A DNA stretch of 33,168 bases from G963674665 sp964609625 (GCA_964609625.1 CAZSRS010000043.1:1-33168), one strand, 5' to 3'; shown: positions 7,783 to 17,090, counted from the stretch's first letter. The notes: generated by a model from the letters alone, not told the origin. Translations and numbers: made by a program.

Positions 7783-8637
7783 ATGCATCGAAAGACGTTA
7801 CTCGCCGTACTCGTGAGCGCGGCCCTGATCCTGGCCACGGTGCCGGGACTCGCGGCGAACAAGGGCAAGGTGACACTGGCCTACGTGGAGTGGGATTGCG
7901 CCACCTCCAGCACCTACGTTGCCAAGGTAGCCCTGGAACAGCTGGGCTACGAGGTCGAGATTTTGCCCGTGGCCGCGGCGGCCATGTGGCAGGCCGTGGC
8001 CAGCGGAGACGTGGACGGCATGGTCACCGCTTGGCTGCCCGTGACCCACGCCGATTACTTGGCCAAGGTCAAGGACAAGGTCGAGGACCTTGGTCCCATT
8101 GTCGGGGGCGCCCGCCTGGGTTGGGCAGTGCCGGCATACGTGGGCATCGGTTCCATGGCCGAACTCAAGGACAATAGCGACAAATTCGACGGCAGGGTCA
8201 TCGGCATCGATCCGGGCGCCGGCCTGATGCGCCTCTCGGAGCAGGCCATGCAGGACTACGGTCTGGACAAGTTCCAGCTCATGGAAGGCAGTGGCGCCAC
8301 CATGACCGCGGCCCTGGCCGACGCCATCAAGGACGACAAGTGGGTCGTGGTCACGGCCTGGTCCCCCCACTGGATGTTCGGCCGCTGGGATCTCAAGTAC
8401 CTCGAGGACCCCAAGGGCACACTGGGGGGCGAGGAAACCATCAACACCATCGTGCGCAAGGGTCTCAAGGATGACATGCCCGAGGTCTACAACTTCCTGG
8501 ATAAATTTTCCTGGAAAGATCCCAACCAGTTGCAGATGGTCATGGCCTGGAACCAGGAGCCCAACGCCAGCCCCGAGGCCAACGCCAAGAAGTTCCTCAA
8601 GGAAAACCCCGACATGATGCAGGCCTGGACGCAATAG
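7783..8637 (+). CDS. proX: Glycine betaine-binding periplasmic protein (ProX/OpuAC type)
   Basis: Periplasmic substrate-binding protein of 284 aa. A Sec signal peptide spans about residues 1-25 (MHRKTLLAVLVSAALILATV, then an Ala-rich cleavage site). The mature part has the OpuAC fold: VEWDCAT near the start, AAAMWQAVASGDVDGMVTAW in the first lobe, the hinge region IGIDPGAGLM and WVVVTAWSPHWMFGRWDL in the second. The Trp residues in these motifs are candidates for the aromatic cage that binds quaternary amines. A strong Shine-Dalgarno (CAGGAGG) precedes the ATG, separated from proW by 46 bases. That fits higher expression of the binding protein from the shared transcript. Confidence 0.94.
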   Translation: MHRKTLLAVLVSAALILATVPGLAANKGKVTLAYVEWDCATSSTYVAKVALEQLGYEVEILPVAAAAMWQAVASGDVDGMVTAWLPVTHADYLAKVKDKVEDLGPIVGGARLGWAVPAYVGIGSMAELKDNSDKFDGRVIGIDPGAGLMRLSEQAMQDYGLDKFQLMEGSGATMTAALADAIKDDKWVVVTAWSPHWMFGRWDLKYLEDPKGTLGGEETINTIVRKGLKDDMPEVYNFLDKFSWKDPNQLQMVMAWNQEPNASPEANAKKFLKENPDMMQAWTQ

Positions 8638-8727
8638 GGCATTATACCCTTGAACAGGGGAAATGCTCGCGCCCACAGGACGTATCTCAGGGGCAGTATG
8701 CTCTAGAGACAGCCGCATTTCATGTCG

Positions 8728-8765
8728 CAAAGGCCGCTCCGGACTGGCATCCGGAGCGGCCTTTG
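8728..8765. terminator. 16-bp hairpin after proX, likely terminator
   Basis: The 16 bases at 8728-8743 (CAAAGGCCGCTCCGGA) pair perfectly with 8750-8765 around a 6-base loop. Only TTTG ends the 3' arm, so the T-run is short. It is symmetrical enough to act on either strand, and it separates proX from recD2. Confidence 0.6.
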
Positions 8766-8860
8766 CTATGGGCCATGCCCGTCCCGCGCCATAGACAGCG
8801 AGTTCGCCTCTCCAGGCCTGCCTGTCAGGTTCGGCCTTTTCCCTGGAGGTCTTTTCTCGT

Positions 8861-11068
8861 ATGATGCCCCCCATGGCAGAACACGACACGGAAGCGGAAC
8901 TCTCCGGAGAGCTTGAGCACATCACCTTCACGGCCCAGGACACGGGATTCACCGTGGCCAGGCTGCGCTACCAGGACGCGGACAGGCACACACGCACGGC
9001 AACCGTGGTGGGGCATATGATCGACCCCCAGCCGGGGCAGCAAGTGGTACTCTCCGGCGCCTGGCAGCATAACGCCAAATACGGCATGCAGTTCCGCGCC
9101 TCGAGCTGCCGGTTGACCATGCCCTCCACTCTGGCCGGCATCACGGCATACCTCCAGTCCGGGCTGATCAAAGGCGTGGGTAAGCTCTACGCGGAGCGCA
9201 TCGTCAGCCACTTCGGCGAGGAAACCATCCACGTGTTGGACAGCGAGCCCGAGCGCCTGCGTGAAGTCAAGGGCATCGGCAAGAAACGCCTGAAGCAGAT
9301 CATCGAGAGCTGGAAGGAGAACCGCGACATCCGGGAGCTGATGCTATTCCTGCAGGGGCACGGTGTGGGTGCGGCCTACGCGGTGCGTATCTTCAAATTC
9401 TATGGTCTCGCCGCCCTGAACATAGTGCAGCAGAACCCCTACCGCATGGCCATGGACATCCCTGGCATCGGCTTCATCACCGCCGATACCATTGCCCGCA
9501 AACTGGGCATGGATCCTGAGAACCCCTTGCGCATCCAGGCCGGGGCCTTCTTTCTTCTACGCCAGAGCACGGAAAAGGGCAGCGTTTTCCTCCCCCTGGA
9601 GTTGCTCGTACAGCGCTCCTGCGATCTGCTGGACACCGATCCCCACACGGCCGAGGAGGCTTTGCGCCGTCTGGCCGAAGAGCACAGGGTGGTCATCGAA
9701 CGTCTCACCCCGGACATCGGCGAGGCCGTGTACCTCACGCCATACCACCTCGCCGAGAACCGCATCGCCGCGAAGCTGCACGAACTCATGTCCGCGCCCA
9801 AGACGGTACGGCCCATCGAGGCGGAAAAGGCCATAGCCTGGGTCCAGCAGCAGTTGGGCATCGAGCTTGCGCGCAAGCAGGCCGAGGCGATCCGCGCGGC
9901 GGCCCGCAGCAAGGTCATGGTTGTCACCGGCGGACCAGGTACTGGCAAGACCACCATCATCATCGCCATCCTGCAGATCTTCCGGGCCATCAAGGCCAAG
10001 ACCCTGCTGGCGGCGCCCACGGGTCGCGCGGCCAAACGCATGGCCGAGGCCACGCGCCACGAAGCCATGACCATCCACCGGTTGCTGGAATACAGCCCGC
10101 AGGACAATGCCTTCAAGCGCAACGAGGACACCCCTCTGGAGTGCGGTCTGCTCATCGTGGATGAAGCCTCCATGGTCGACACCGTGCTCATGTACCACAT
10201 GCTCAAGGCTGTTCCCCAGGGCGTCACCCTGGTCCTGGTGGGCGACGTGAACCAATTGCCCTCGGTTGGGCCGGGCAATGTCCTGGGCGACGTCATCGGT
10301 TCTGAAACAGTGGAAGTGGTGGTGCTGGACGAAATATTCCGCCAGGCTCGGGAAAGCGCCATCGTGATGAACGCGCACGCCATCAACAACGGGAAAATGC
10401 CCATCCTGCGCCAGGATCCCGAGGCGGCCAGCGACTTCTACTTCTTCCCCTGCGAAGATCCCGACAAGACCGCCGAACTCGTGGTGGACCTGGTCTGCCG
10501 GCGTATCCCCAGGCGTTTCGGCTTCGACCCCATGGAGGATATCCAGGTGCTCACGCCCATGCATAAAGGCTCCGCCGGTGCCCAGAACCTCAACACCCTG
10601 CTCCAGGAGGCCCTCAATCCCCATGGCCGGGTCTTGCAACGCGTCGGTCGTACCTTCCGCTGCAACGACAAGGTCATGCAGATTCGTAATAATTATGAAA
10701 AGGATATATACAACGGTGACATCGGACGCATCAATGGTCTGGACGAAGAAACCGGCGCACTTGATGTCTGCTTCGACGGACGCGTGGTGCCCCTGGAACA
10801 GGCCGAGCTTGAAGAGCTTGTCCCCGCATATGCCATATCCATACATAAATCCCAAGGATCGGAATATCCGGCCGTGGTCGTCCCCATGTTGACACAGCAC
10901 TATGTACTTTTGCAGCGAAATCTTCTATACACCGCTGTGACACGAGGCAAGAAGCTCGTTGTGCTTGTCGGCTCCGCGCGAGCGGTGGGAATTGCGGTCT
11001 CCAACAATACTACCCACAAACGTTACACCTTTTTGGAGCACAGGCTCGCGGGGTGGCAAGACGAGTGA
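8861..11068 (+). CDS. recD2: RecD2-type ATP-dependent DNA helicase
   Basis: Superfamily 1B 5'-3' DNA helicase of 735 aa. The RecD2/TraA architecture is present: an N-terminal OB-like region (about 15-85), tandem helix-hairpin-helix motifs (IKGVGKLYAERIV at 103-115, VKGIGKKRLKQII at 136-148, a third near 197-210), then the motor. Walker A GGPGTGKT is at 357-364, motif II VDEAS at 433-437 and motif III GDVNQLPSVGPG at 461-472. The C-terminal UvrD_C_2 motif is SIHKSQGSEYPAVVVPM. RecD2 occurs in bacteria without RecBCD partners and acts in DNA repair and replication-fork maintenance. GGAGG lies 11 bases before ATG 8861; ATG 8864 or 8873 are alternatives. The next gene starts 2 bases after the stop. 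Confidence 0.93.
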   Translation: MMPPMAEHDTEAELSGELEHITFTAQDTGFTVARLRYQDADRHTRTATVVGHMIDPQPGQQVVLSGAWQHNAKYGMQFRASSCRLTMPSTLAGITAYLQSGLIKGVGKLYAERIVSHFGEETIHVLDSEPERLREVKGIGKKRLKQIIESWKENRDIRELMLFLQGHGVGAAYAVRIFKFYGLAALNIVQQNPYRMAMDIPGIGFITADTIARKLGMDPENPLRIQAGAFFLLRQSTEKGSVFLPLELLVQRSCDLLDTDPHTAEEALRRLAEEHRVVIERLTPDIGEAVYLTPYHLAENRIAAKLHELMSAPKTVRPIEAEKAIAWVQQQLGIELARKQAEAIRAAARSKVMVVTGGPGTGKTTIIIAILQIFRAIKAKTLLAAPTGRAAKRMAEATRHEAMTIHRLLEYSPQDNAFKRNEDTPLECGLLIVDEASMVDTVLMYHMLKAVPQGVTLVLVGDVNQLPSVGPGNVLGDVIGSETVEVVVLDEIFRQARESAIVMNAHAINNGKMPILRQDPEAASDFYFFPCEDPDKTAELVVDLVCRRIPRRFGFDPMEDIQVLTPMHKGSAGAQNLNTLLQEALNPHGRVLQRVGRTFRCNDKVMQIRNNYEKDIYNGDIGRINGLDEETGALDVCFDGRVVPLEQAELEELVPAYAISIHKSQGSEYPAVVVPMLTQHYVLLQRNLLYTAVTRGKKLVVLVGSARAVGIAVSNNTTHKRYTFLEHRLAGWQDE

Positions 11069-11069
11069 C

Positions 11070-12377
11070 ATGCGTGTAAGGGAATTCCTCCAACAGGACC
11101 TTGAAACTCGGGTCCAAGCGCTCAGGGACCAAATCGCCCTTTTGGAGAGCGAGAACGACCGCCTGAGGAAGACCTCGGTCCTGCCCCCTGGTGCGGACAA
11201 GCTCAAGCAGGATTTTCTGGCCAACATGAGCCACGAGCTGCGCACCCCCCTCAACGGCATCCTGGGTATGGCGGAAGTCCTGCGCGACACCGACCTGGAT
11301 GTCGAGCAACGCGAATACCTAGACGCCATCAAACAATGTGGTCACGATCTGCTCAGGATCGTCAACAATCTCTTGGACATCTCCAGCGCGGTGCGCGGCG
11401 CGCTCAAACTCAGGCAACGTGTCTTTTTTCTGCGCCCCTGCCTGGAACCCGTGATCCGGGCCATGCAGGACCGTTGCCGCAAAAAGGGCTTACAAAGCAA
11501 TGTCTTGATCCACCCAGACGTTCCCGAACGTCTTTGCGGCGACCCCGAGCGCTTGCAGCAGGTGGTGTTGAACCTCCTTTCCAATGCCGTGAAATTCACC
11601 AAGGTCGGCGGTGTGGAGTTGACCATCAGACCCTGGGAAAAAGACCGGGAAGAGACAGGTGCACCCGTGGCAGGAGCCAAGGCCTGCAACTATGCAATGC
11701 TCCATTTCAGGATCTCGGACAGCGGTATCGGTATTTCTCAAGAAAAGCAGGAAAGTCTTTTCGAGGCCTTCAACCTCAGCGAGGATCTGCTGACCAAAAA
11801 GTACGCCGGCGCCGGTCTGGGGCTGCCCATAGCCAAACATCTCGTGGAAATGATGGGCGGCACCATCTGGTATGAGAGCACCTTGGGCCAGGGCACCTCT
11901 TTTCATTTCACCGCAATGTTCGAGATTCCCGTTTCGGGCAGATCACGGCAGGAGCAGACCACCTACAAGGAGCAACCGCCGCGCAAGCTGGACATCCTGC
12001 TGGTCGAGGACGAGGAGATCAGCCGCTTTTTGGCGCGGGTCATGCTTTCACGCATGGGGCACGAGGTCACCTGCGCCGAAAACGGAGCGCAGGCCCTGGA
12101 CCTATTGGCGGAAAAGGATTTTGACCTCGTGCTCATGGACATTCAGATGCCCACCATGGACGGCATCACGGCTGTGAAGGAAATCCGCAAGAAGAACAGG
12201 GGGGTGCGTAATCCGGATATCCCCGTGGTGGCGCTCACGGTTTTTTCCATGCAGGGGGACAAGGAGCGATTCCTCGAGGCGGGGATGGACGAGTACCTGA
12301 CCAAGCCCGTGGAACCACAACGGCTGGAGCGCACCATCCGCCTGGCCATGGCCAAACGCGCCAAGGGGATGCAGTGA
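11070..12377 (+). CDS. Soluble hybrid histidine kinase (coiled coil-HisKA-HATPase-REC)
   Basis: A 435-aa cytoplasmic hybrid kinase with no membrane segment or recognisable sensor domain. Residues 1-40 are a short coiled coil (ETRVQALRDQIALLESENDR). The H-box FLANMSHELRTPLNG follows, with His55 as phospho-acceptor. The N-box is LLSNAVKFT, then the ATP-lid motifs SDSGIGI and GAGLGLPIAKHLVEMMGG. A C-terminal receiver from about residue 305 has acidic VEDEE, phospho-Asp in VLMDIQMPTMDG and Lys in YLTKPVEP. The ATG at 11070 lies 2 bases after the recD2 stop; the frame also opens upstream inside recD2, but that part is not expected to be translated. Its signal must come from a partner protein, and no phosphotransfer partner or output regulator is adjacent. 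Confidence 0.9.
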   Translation: MRVREFLQQDLETRVQALRDQIALLESENDRLRKTSVLPPGADKLKQDFLANMSHELRTPLNGILGMAEVLRDTDLDVEQREYLDAIKQCGHDLLRIVNNLLDISSAVRGALKLRQRVFFLRPCLEPVIRAMQDRCRKKGLQSNVLIHPDVPERLCGDPERLQQVVLNLLSNAVKFTKVGGVELTIRPWEKDREETGAPVAGAKACNYAMLHFRISDSGIGISQEKQESLFEAFNLSEDLLTKKYAGAGLGLPIAKHLVEMMGGTIWYESTLGQGTSFHFTAMFEIPVSGRSRQEQTTYKEQPPRKLDILLVEDEEISRFLARVMLSRMGHEVTCAENGAQALDLLAEKDFDLVLMDIQMPTMDGITAVKEIRKKNRGVRNPDIPVVALTVFSMQGDKERFLEAGMDEYLTKPVEPQRLERTIRLAMAKRAKGMQ

Positions 12378-13756
12378 TCGTGGCCAGGCCCATCGCCTTC
12401 GTGATTCTGCTGCTCGGCTTGCTCCTGCTCGGTGGGGGGTGCGCGCAGAAGCTCCACCCCCCCGGACCGCTGCTTCCCTTCGACGCCTGGACGGAAGTAC
12501 GCGATCTCCAAATCTTGCCCCAGGACCCCACGGCCTATGTGGACGCGGCGCAGGAGCGGTGGATCGCGCCCGAACCCGCCGTGCTCCAGGCTGAAAACGA
12601 ACGCTTTGTGGAGCGTTTCTTCTCCCCCTGGAAGCAACAACGCAGCGGCCTCCCCCCCGAACAGGCCTTCTGGGGTATCGCATCCTACGGCGGCAAGCAG
12701 GGTTACGGTGAGAACCTCAGACCCCGCCCCGCCTCCTGGACACAGGCGCTTGTCGCGGCCATGGACACAGGGAGGTTTCCCGGCAGGGCTGACTGCGGTA
12801 TTACGGTACGCAACAGTGCCCTGCGTGTCATGCCCACGGCCAAACCCTTTTTCTATGACCCGCGCGACGCCGGCGAGGGTTACCCCTTTGACTATTTCCA
12901 GAATTCCGCTGTCTGGGCCGGCACCCCGGTCTTCATCTCCCACCAGAGCACGGACGGCGCATGGGTCTTCGTGGAGGCTGCCTTTGCCGCCGGCTGGATT
13001 CCAGCCCACGACGTGGCCCTCGTTGACGACGCCTTTGTGGAGCGATACACCGGTGCTCCTCTCACGGCTGTGCTCAGGGATGACACCCCCCTGATGAGCC
13101 CGACCGGCGAGTATTTCTGCACGGCGCACGTGGGTGCCCTCTTCCCCCGCGCGGAGGAAAACGCCCCGACCACTGCGGTGCTGGTTCCTGCTCGTCGACC
13201 TGACGGCCGTGCGCTCCTGTTGCAGGCACTGCTCCCAGGTGACGCGGCCGCGCCCTTTCCCTTGCCGTTGTCCCCCGCCGGTGTGGCCGCCGTGGCCAAG
13301 GCCCTGGGCGGGCAACTCTACGGCTGGGGCGGCATGTATGAGAACCGTGATTGCTCGGCCATGGCCCGGGATCTCTTCGCCCCCTTCGGGATCTGGCTGC
13401 CGCGCAATTCCAAGCCCCAGGCCAGGCAGGGGCGGGTTGTGGACATCGAGAATCTGAGCCCCAAGGACAGGGAGCAGGCACTGCTTCGCGAAGGCATCCC
13501 CTTTCGCACCCTGGTGGGCATGCCTGGTCACGTCATGCTCTATCTCGGGGAGCGCGACGGCCGCGCCATGGTCTTCCACAACATCTGGGGCCTGCGCACC
13601 CTGGACGCCGCAGGCAACACAGGCCGCCAGATCATCGGCGCCGCCGTGATCACCTCCCTGGCGCCGGGAGAGGAGCTCGAGGACGTACGCCGTGCTGACC
13701 GCTTTCTGCGCAACAGGCTTACTTCCCTGGCCATCCTGGCGGAACCCGCTCCCTGA
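12374..13756 (+). CDS. NlpC/P60 cell-wall endopeptidase lipoprotein with SH3b domains
   Basis: A 460-aa exported peptidoglycan hydrolase of the SH3b-containing C40 family, like the gamma-D-glutamyl-diamino acid endopeptidase known from Desulfovibrio vulgaris. A hydrophobic N-terminus (about 6-22) leads to LLLGGGCAQ with Cys at about 23, a slightly atypical lipobox because -3 is Gly. An N-terminal stabilising segment and two SH3b domains fill about 90-290. The catalytic domain has Cys327 (NRDCSAM), His386 (MPGHVMLYLG) and a third residue, probably His402 (VFHNIWG). The start is a GTG overlapping the kinase stop by 4 nt, so it is translationally coupled to the kinase; a GTG at 12380 is possible. 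The enzyme would cleave stem peptides in the periplasm for remodelling or recycling. Confidence 0.88.
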   Translation: MIVARPIAFVILLLGLLLLGGGCAQKLHPPGPLLPFDAWTEVRDLQILPQDPTAYVDAAQERWIAPEPAVLQAENERFVERFFSPWKQQRSGLPPEQAFWGIASYGGKQGYGENLRPRPASWTQALVAAMDTGRFPGRADCGITVRNSALRVMPTAKPFFYDPRDAGEGYPFDYFQNSAVWAGTPVFISHQSTDGAWVFVEAAFAAGWIPAHDVALVDDAFVERYTGAPLTAVLRDDTPLMSPTGEYFCTAHVGALFPRAEENAPTTAVLVPARRPDGRALLLQALLPGDAAAPFPLPLSPAGVAAVAKALGGQLYGWGGMYENRDCSAMARDLFAPFGIWLPRNSKPQARQGRVVDIENLSPKDREQALLREGIPFRTLVGMPGHVMLYLGERDGRAMVFHNIWGLRTLDAAGNTGRQIIGAAVITSLAPGEELEDVRRADRFLRNRLTSLAILAEPAP

Positions 13757-13780
13757 TCCCCGCTGACACGGCTGGGGCTT

Positions 13781-13824
13781 GCAAGACTCCCCTCGGGCAA
13801 GCGGGGGAGTTCACGAGTTCTTGC
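13781..13824 (+). terminator. Hairpin after the NlpC/P60 gene, possible terminator
   Basis: GCAAGACTCCCC at 13781-13792 can pair with GGGGAGT (13804-13810) and then TTCTTGC (13818-13824), with a small internal bulge. There is no T-run after it. The stretch 13757-14001 otherwise shows no gene. Confidence 0.3.
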
Positions 13825-14001
13825 AATGGTGCTTGACTTGGCAGGTGCGGGGCATGGAGCTTTCGTCACGAAAGACTGCGGCTATGCGGGTCCGTGGTGA
13901 TCGTTCCAGGCCTTCGCCCCTGACCAGGACAACCGCTCCCCAAAGGGGGCGTGCAACCTCTTTGCCTCGGCGATAGGGAAAGCAGACTTGGTGAACCGAC
14001 T

Positions 14002-14470
14002 ATGAATGTTCTGACATTTGGCTCGTGCCTGCCTGAATGTGTCGCACGTGTATTGCAGGATGAATTCTCCGCTGATATTTGCTCAAAGTGGTTCATTTCA
14101 AGGTAGATCAATTTCTTGAGCATATCGTCAGAGGAAAACATCAACTCTTGTCGTTTGAAGACTTGAAAAACCTGTTCATTCAATACTATGATGAAAGTAA
14201 AATCAAATACTTCAACAACGTTTGCACACATCAGTCAGAGGAGCACTACTACAATCCGACATATCACGGATTGATTGAACTTGGGGTTATTCCACACTAT
14301 CTCACCGAAGATGTCCTGTCCGGCATGTTCGAGATTGTGCATACGTATCGCGACAATATTCGCCACGATATCATCTTCAAGGGTATTCGCTGGTAGCCAA
14401 GAATTTTCGCTTTATTCAAGCGAACTTGAACATCATTGCTGTCTGGGAAGAGAACTGCCCACCGAGATGA
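14002..14470 (+). pseudogene. Frameshifted AT-rich gene, possibly GSC-motif (SGNH/WcbI-like) protein
   Basis: Three consecutive plus-strand frames read as one protein. ATG 14002 starts MNVLTFGSCLPECVARVL and hits TAG at 14104. The frame opening there (VDQFLEHIVRGKHQLLSFED) runs to TAG 14394-14396. A third frame picks up at about 14384 (YSLVAKNFRFIQANLNII) and ends with TGA at 14468-14470. One missing base near 14103 and one near 14383 would restore about 165 codons. The opening FGSCLPE resembles the nucleophile block of GSCFA/WcbI-like SGNH proteins, but the rest I do not recognise. Base composition is AT-rich against GC-rich neighbours, which suggests horizontal origin. An intact short start (TTG at 14079) for the middle part is possible but less likely. 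The last codon lies 10 bases from the stop of the convergent PEP-synthase-like gene. Confidence 0.55.
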
Positions 14471-14480
14471 TTACGGGGTA

Positions 14481-17090
14481 TCACCCGAGCGGTCGCACAC
14501 CCAGGACTTCAGCGATGTCGCTCTCGAATCGGGCGCGGTAGCGCGCCACCTTTGCCGGGTCCGCCATGATCATGTCCAACTGCCGGGCATGCATGACCAG
14601 GTAGCCCAGCACGCGAAGACGTTCCTCCAGAAAGTCCCGCTCGCGATGGTCCACGCTCGCCGTGAGCTGATCCTCGCGGATATCGGTACGAAAACCGTGT
14701 GATTCGAGGATATCCGCCAGGAATCGAAGGCGTAGCATGCGGCGTTCGCCGTCTGCCGCGCCCCCCTTGAAGTGAAAACTGATGGAATTCTCGAATACGC
14801 GCTCGCCGATCATGGCCTCCACGGTCGTGAAGTGGAACCCAAGGCGTGAACTGAGGCAGCAATAGTGCTTGGAGATCATAAAATAGTTGCGCTGGGAATA
14901 TGGTGAGCCCATGGTGCCGGGCACAAGGGCCGGATTCGTGGTGGCTTGGAACATCACCGACAGGAGCCCGGTGCCGCTCAGCTCCGGCGGACCGCTCCAC
15001 GGCACGGCCACTATCCCCTCCCACAAGGCGTGCATGGGGATGGAGGCTATGTTCTCCAGGTGGACGTACTCACCTTCCTCCTCCCTGACGAAGCCGTCGT
15101 CGAGGTTCAGCACCCACCACTGCATGGGCACGTCGCAGAGCAATTGCTTGCCCGTACCCTCCTGAAAGTCATGCTCCCTGCCGAAACTGAACATCTCATG
15201 TACCGCCTGCTCGTGGCAAAAACGGGTGATGTCGTGCAATGTGGTGCAATTGGCGGGGCGGAAGTCGGGCGAATCCGGGTCCACGAGTCGCAGGGGCACG
15301 ATCAGCGCCGCCACCCGCTCCAGGGTTCGTTTGATGGGAGTGTCCGACAGTACCCTGGGTTTGGGTTTCCTGTCCTCCAGACCGGGCAAGACCCCGGCGT
15401 AGATACGCGACGTGTCGGCATCCACCGTGACCACAGCGCCCTGTTCCAGGGCTTCCAGGGCACCGGCCGCGCCGAACAGGGCCGGGACTTCCATTTCCCG
15501 CGCCACGTTCGCCAGATGGCTGGCGCTCGCTCCCTGCTCGGCAACCACCGCGACGGCCTTGTGCAGCAATGAGGCCCAACGGGGCAGTGCCTGGGCCGCC
15601 ACGAGAACACCCCCCTGGGGAAAACTCAGGGCGTCCGCATGGCGATTCAGTCGAAACACGACTCCTGCGGCAGCTCCTGGTGCCGCCGTTATCCCGCCCT
15701 CGTAAAGCACGGGAGCCAGGGGCGTCTGGGACTCTTCCTCGGCCACGGCCATGCGCTCCAGGCTCGGACGCTGCAAGGGACGGCATTGCAGGATGATCAC
15801 GCTCCCGTCGTGTTCCACGGCCCATTCGATATCCTGCGGCCGGCCATAGTGGCGCTCAAGAGCCATGGCCATGCCTGCCAACCGAACAGCTTCCTCCTCC
15901 GTCAGCGAGCAGCTGTGGCGTTCGGCGGAAGTCGTCGCTCTGCGGGAGACGCCCGTGGTGTCGGTGCAGTCGAAGCGCACGATCTTGTCCGCAACGTGAC
16001 AGGCGACAAGCTTCGGCGGATCGTCCCGACTCAGGATCAGGGCGTCCGGAGTGACGAGGCCGTCCACCACGGGACGTGGCAGCCCCCAGACGGAGTGGAT
16101 GAGCAAGGTTGCGTCCTGGTGGGCCACGGGGTTGTGCGTGTAAAGCACACCCGAGGAGCGCGGCCGGATCATGCGCAGGCAGGCCACGCACATGGCCGTG
16201 TCCTCGTGGCCGATACCCAGGCGTAGGTGGTAGAGCATGGCCTGGGCGGAGAACAGGGAAGCCACCACCTCCTTGTAGACGTCCGGGACCGTGTCAGGGG
16301 TCACGTTGAGCACGCTCAGATACTGTCCTGCAAAAGAGGCTCCTTCCAGGTCTTCGGTCAGGGCGCTGCTGCGCACGGCCAGGGTGGTGTCCGGGCCGCA
16401 GGCGCGCACCAAGTCGGTAACGGCGGAGCGAATCCCCGCTTCCAGGTCTTCGGGAAGGGGGGCAGTCTGAACAAGCTGTTGAATGGAAGAGGACAGGGCG
16501 TAGAACTGGTCAAGATCCTGCGGGTCGGCGGTCTGGATGCGACGGTTGATCTCCTCCTCCAGCCGTGACGCGGCCAGGAATCGACGATAGGCCTCGGCCG
16601 TGACCACAAAACCGGGAGGCACGTCCAGGCCCACGGCGGTTGCGACTTCGGCCAGCCGCACGGCCTTGCTACCGGCCACATCCACCATATCCGGGGTCAG
16701 CTGGTCCAGGCGCAGGACCAGCGGTCCCCCTTTGCGGAGCGCATGCGGTGCCAGCACTGCTTCGATATCCGCCTGGATGGACTTGAAGACTGTTTGCAGC
16801 GCCGCATACTTGCCCGGCGCAAGGACATCCAGGTGGCGGATGATGCGCAACACGGCAGCAATGACAGAGGTGCTCCGGGAGCGCACAAAGGCCCTGCCGA
16901 AGGGCTGATTCCCGGCCAGCATGGCCTCCAGTTCGGCCATGATCTCGAGGGCTTGATTGTTGGCCACGAGCAGCAGCTTGAACTCGTGGTACCGCGACCT
17001 GAACCGCTGTCGGAGTTCCTCGACGTTCGCTTCGTGCCCGGCCCGTTGGGACTCCGCCCGTGACCGAAACAGTCGTGTGAACCAGCCCAT
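14481..17090 (-). CDS. PEP synthase-like protein (ATP-grasp + phospho-His domains, barrel replaced)
   Basis: An 869-aa protein related to phosphoenolpyruvate synthase/PPDK. Residues 1-125 are mostly helical. A PPDK_N ATP-grasp domain spans about 130-440 (VAGSKAVRLAEV, VPPGFVVTAEAY, AVRSSALTEDLEGASFAGQY, IEWAVEHDGSVIILQCRPL). The swivelling phospho-His domain is at about 465-570, with the expected catalytic His at 525 in GASASHLA. Known enzymes read GRTCHAA there, so the His is kept but the flanks differ. The C-terminal PEP/pyruvate-binding TIM barrel is absent. Instead about 290 residues of unrecognised sequence follow, ending in a conserved-looking FKGGAADGERRMLRLRFLA block. I chose ATG 17090 (MGWFTRLF); the frame extends to 17168 with no better ribosome-binding site. 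It follows a receiver gene in a REC-HK/RR operon. It may make or relay phosphate on His525; the acceptor is unknown. Confidence 0.8.
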   Translation of the reverse strand: MGWFTRLFRSRAESQRAGHEANVEELRQRFRSRYHEFKLLLVANNQALEIMAELEAMLAGNQPFGRAFVRSRSTSVIAAVLRIIRHLDVLAPGKYAALQTVFKSIQADIEAVLAPHALRKGGPLVLRLDQLTPDMVDVAGSKAVRLAEVATAVGLDVPPGFVVTAEAYRRFLAASRLEEEINRRIQTADPQDLDQFYALSSSIQQLVQTAPLPEDLEAGIRSAVTDLVRACGPDTTLAVRSSALTEDLEGASFAGQYLSVLNVTPDTVPDVYKEVVASLFSAQAMLYHLRLGIGHEDTAMCVACLRMIRPRSSGVLYTHNPVAHQDATLLIHSVWGLPRPVVDGLVTPDALILSRDDPPKLVACHVADKIVRFDCTDTTGVSRRATTSAERHSCSLTEEEAVRLAGMAMALERHYGRPQDIEWAVEHDGSVIILQCRPLQRPSLERMAVAEEESQTPLAPVLYEGGITAAPGAAAGVVFRLNRHADALSFPQGGVLVAAQALPRWASLLHKAVAVVAEQGASASHLANVAREMEVPALFGAAGALEALEQGAVVTVDADTSRIYAGVLPGLEDRKPKPRVLSDTPIKRTLERVAALIVPLRLVDPDSPDFRPANCTTLHDITRFCHEQAVHEMFSFGREHDFQEGTGKQLLCDVPMQWWVLNLDDGFVREEEGEYVHLENIASIPMHALWEGIVAVPWSGPPELSGTGLLSVMFQATTNPALVPGTMGSPYSQRNYFMISKHYCCLSSRLGFHFTTVEAMIGERVFENSISFHFKGGAADGERRMLRLRFLADILESHGFRTDIREDQLTASVDHRERDFLEERLRVLGYLVMHARQLDMIMADPAKVARYRARFESDIAEVLGVRPLG

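Noticed and set aside
9439..10900. Two long minus-strand frames opposite recD2
   Set aside because: They overlap an intact helicase gene whose motifs are all in the plus frame; composition is typical of antisense translation.
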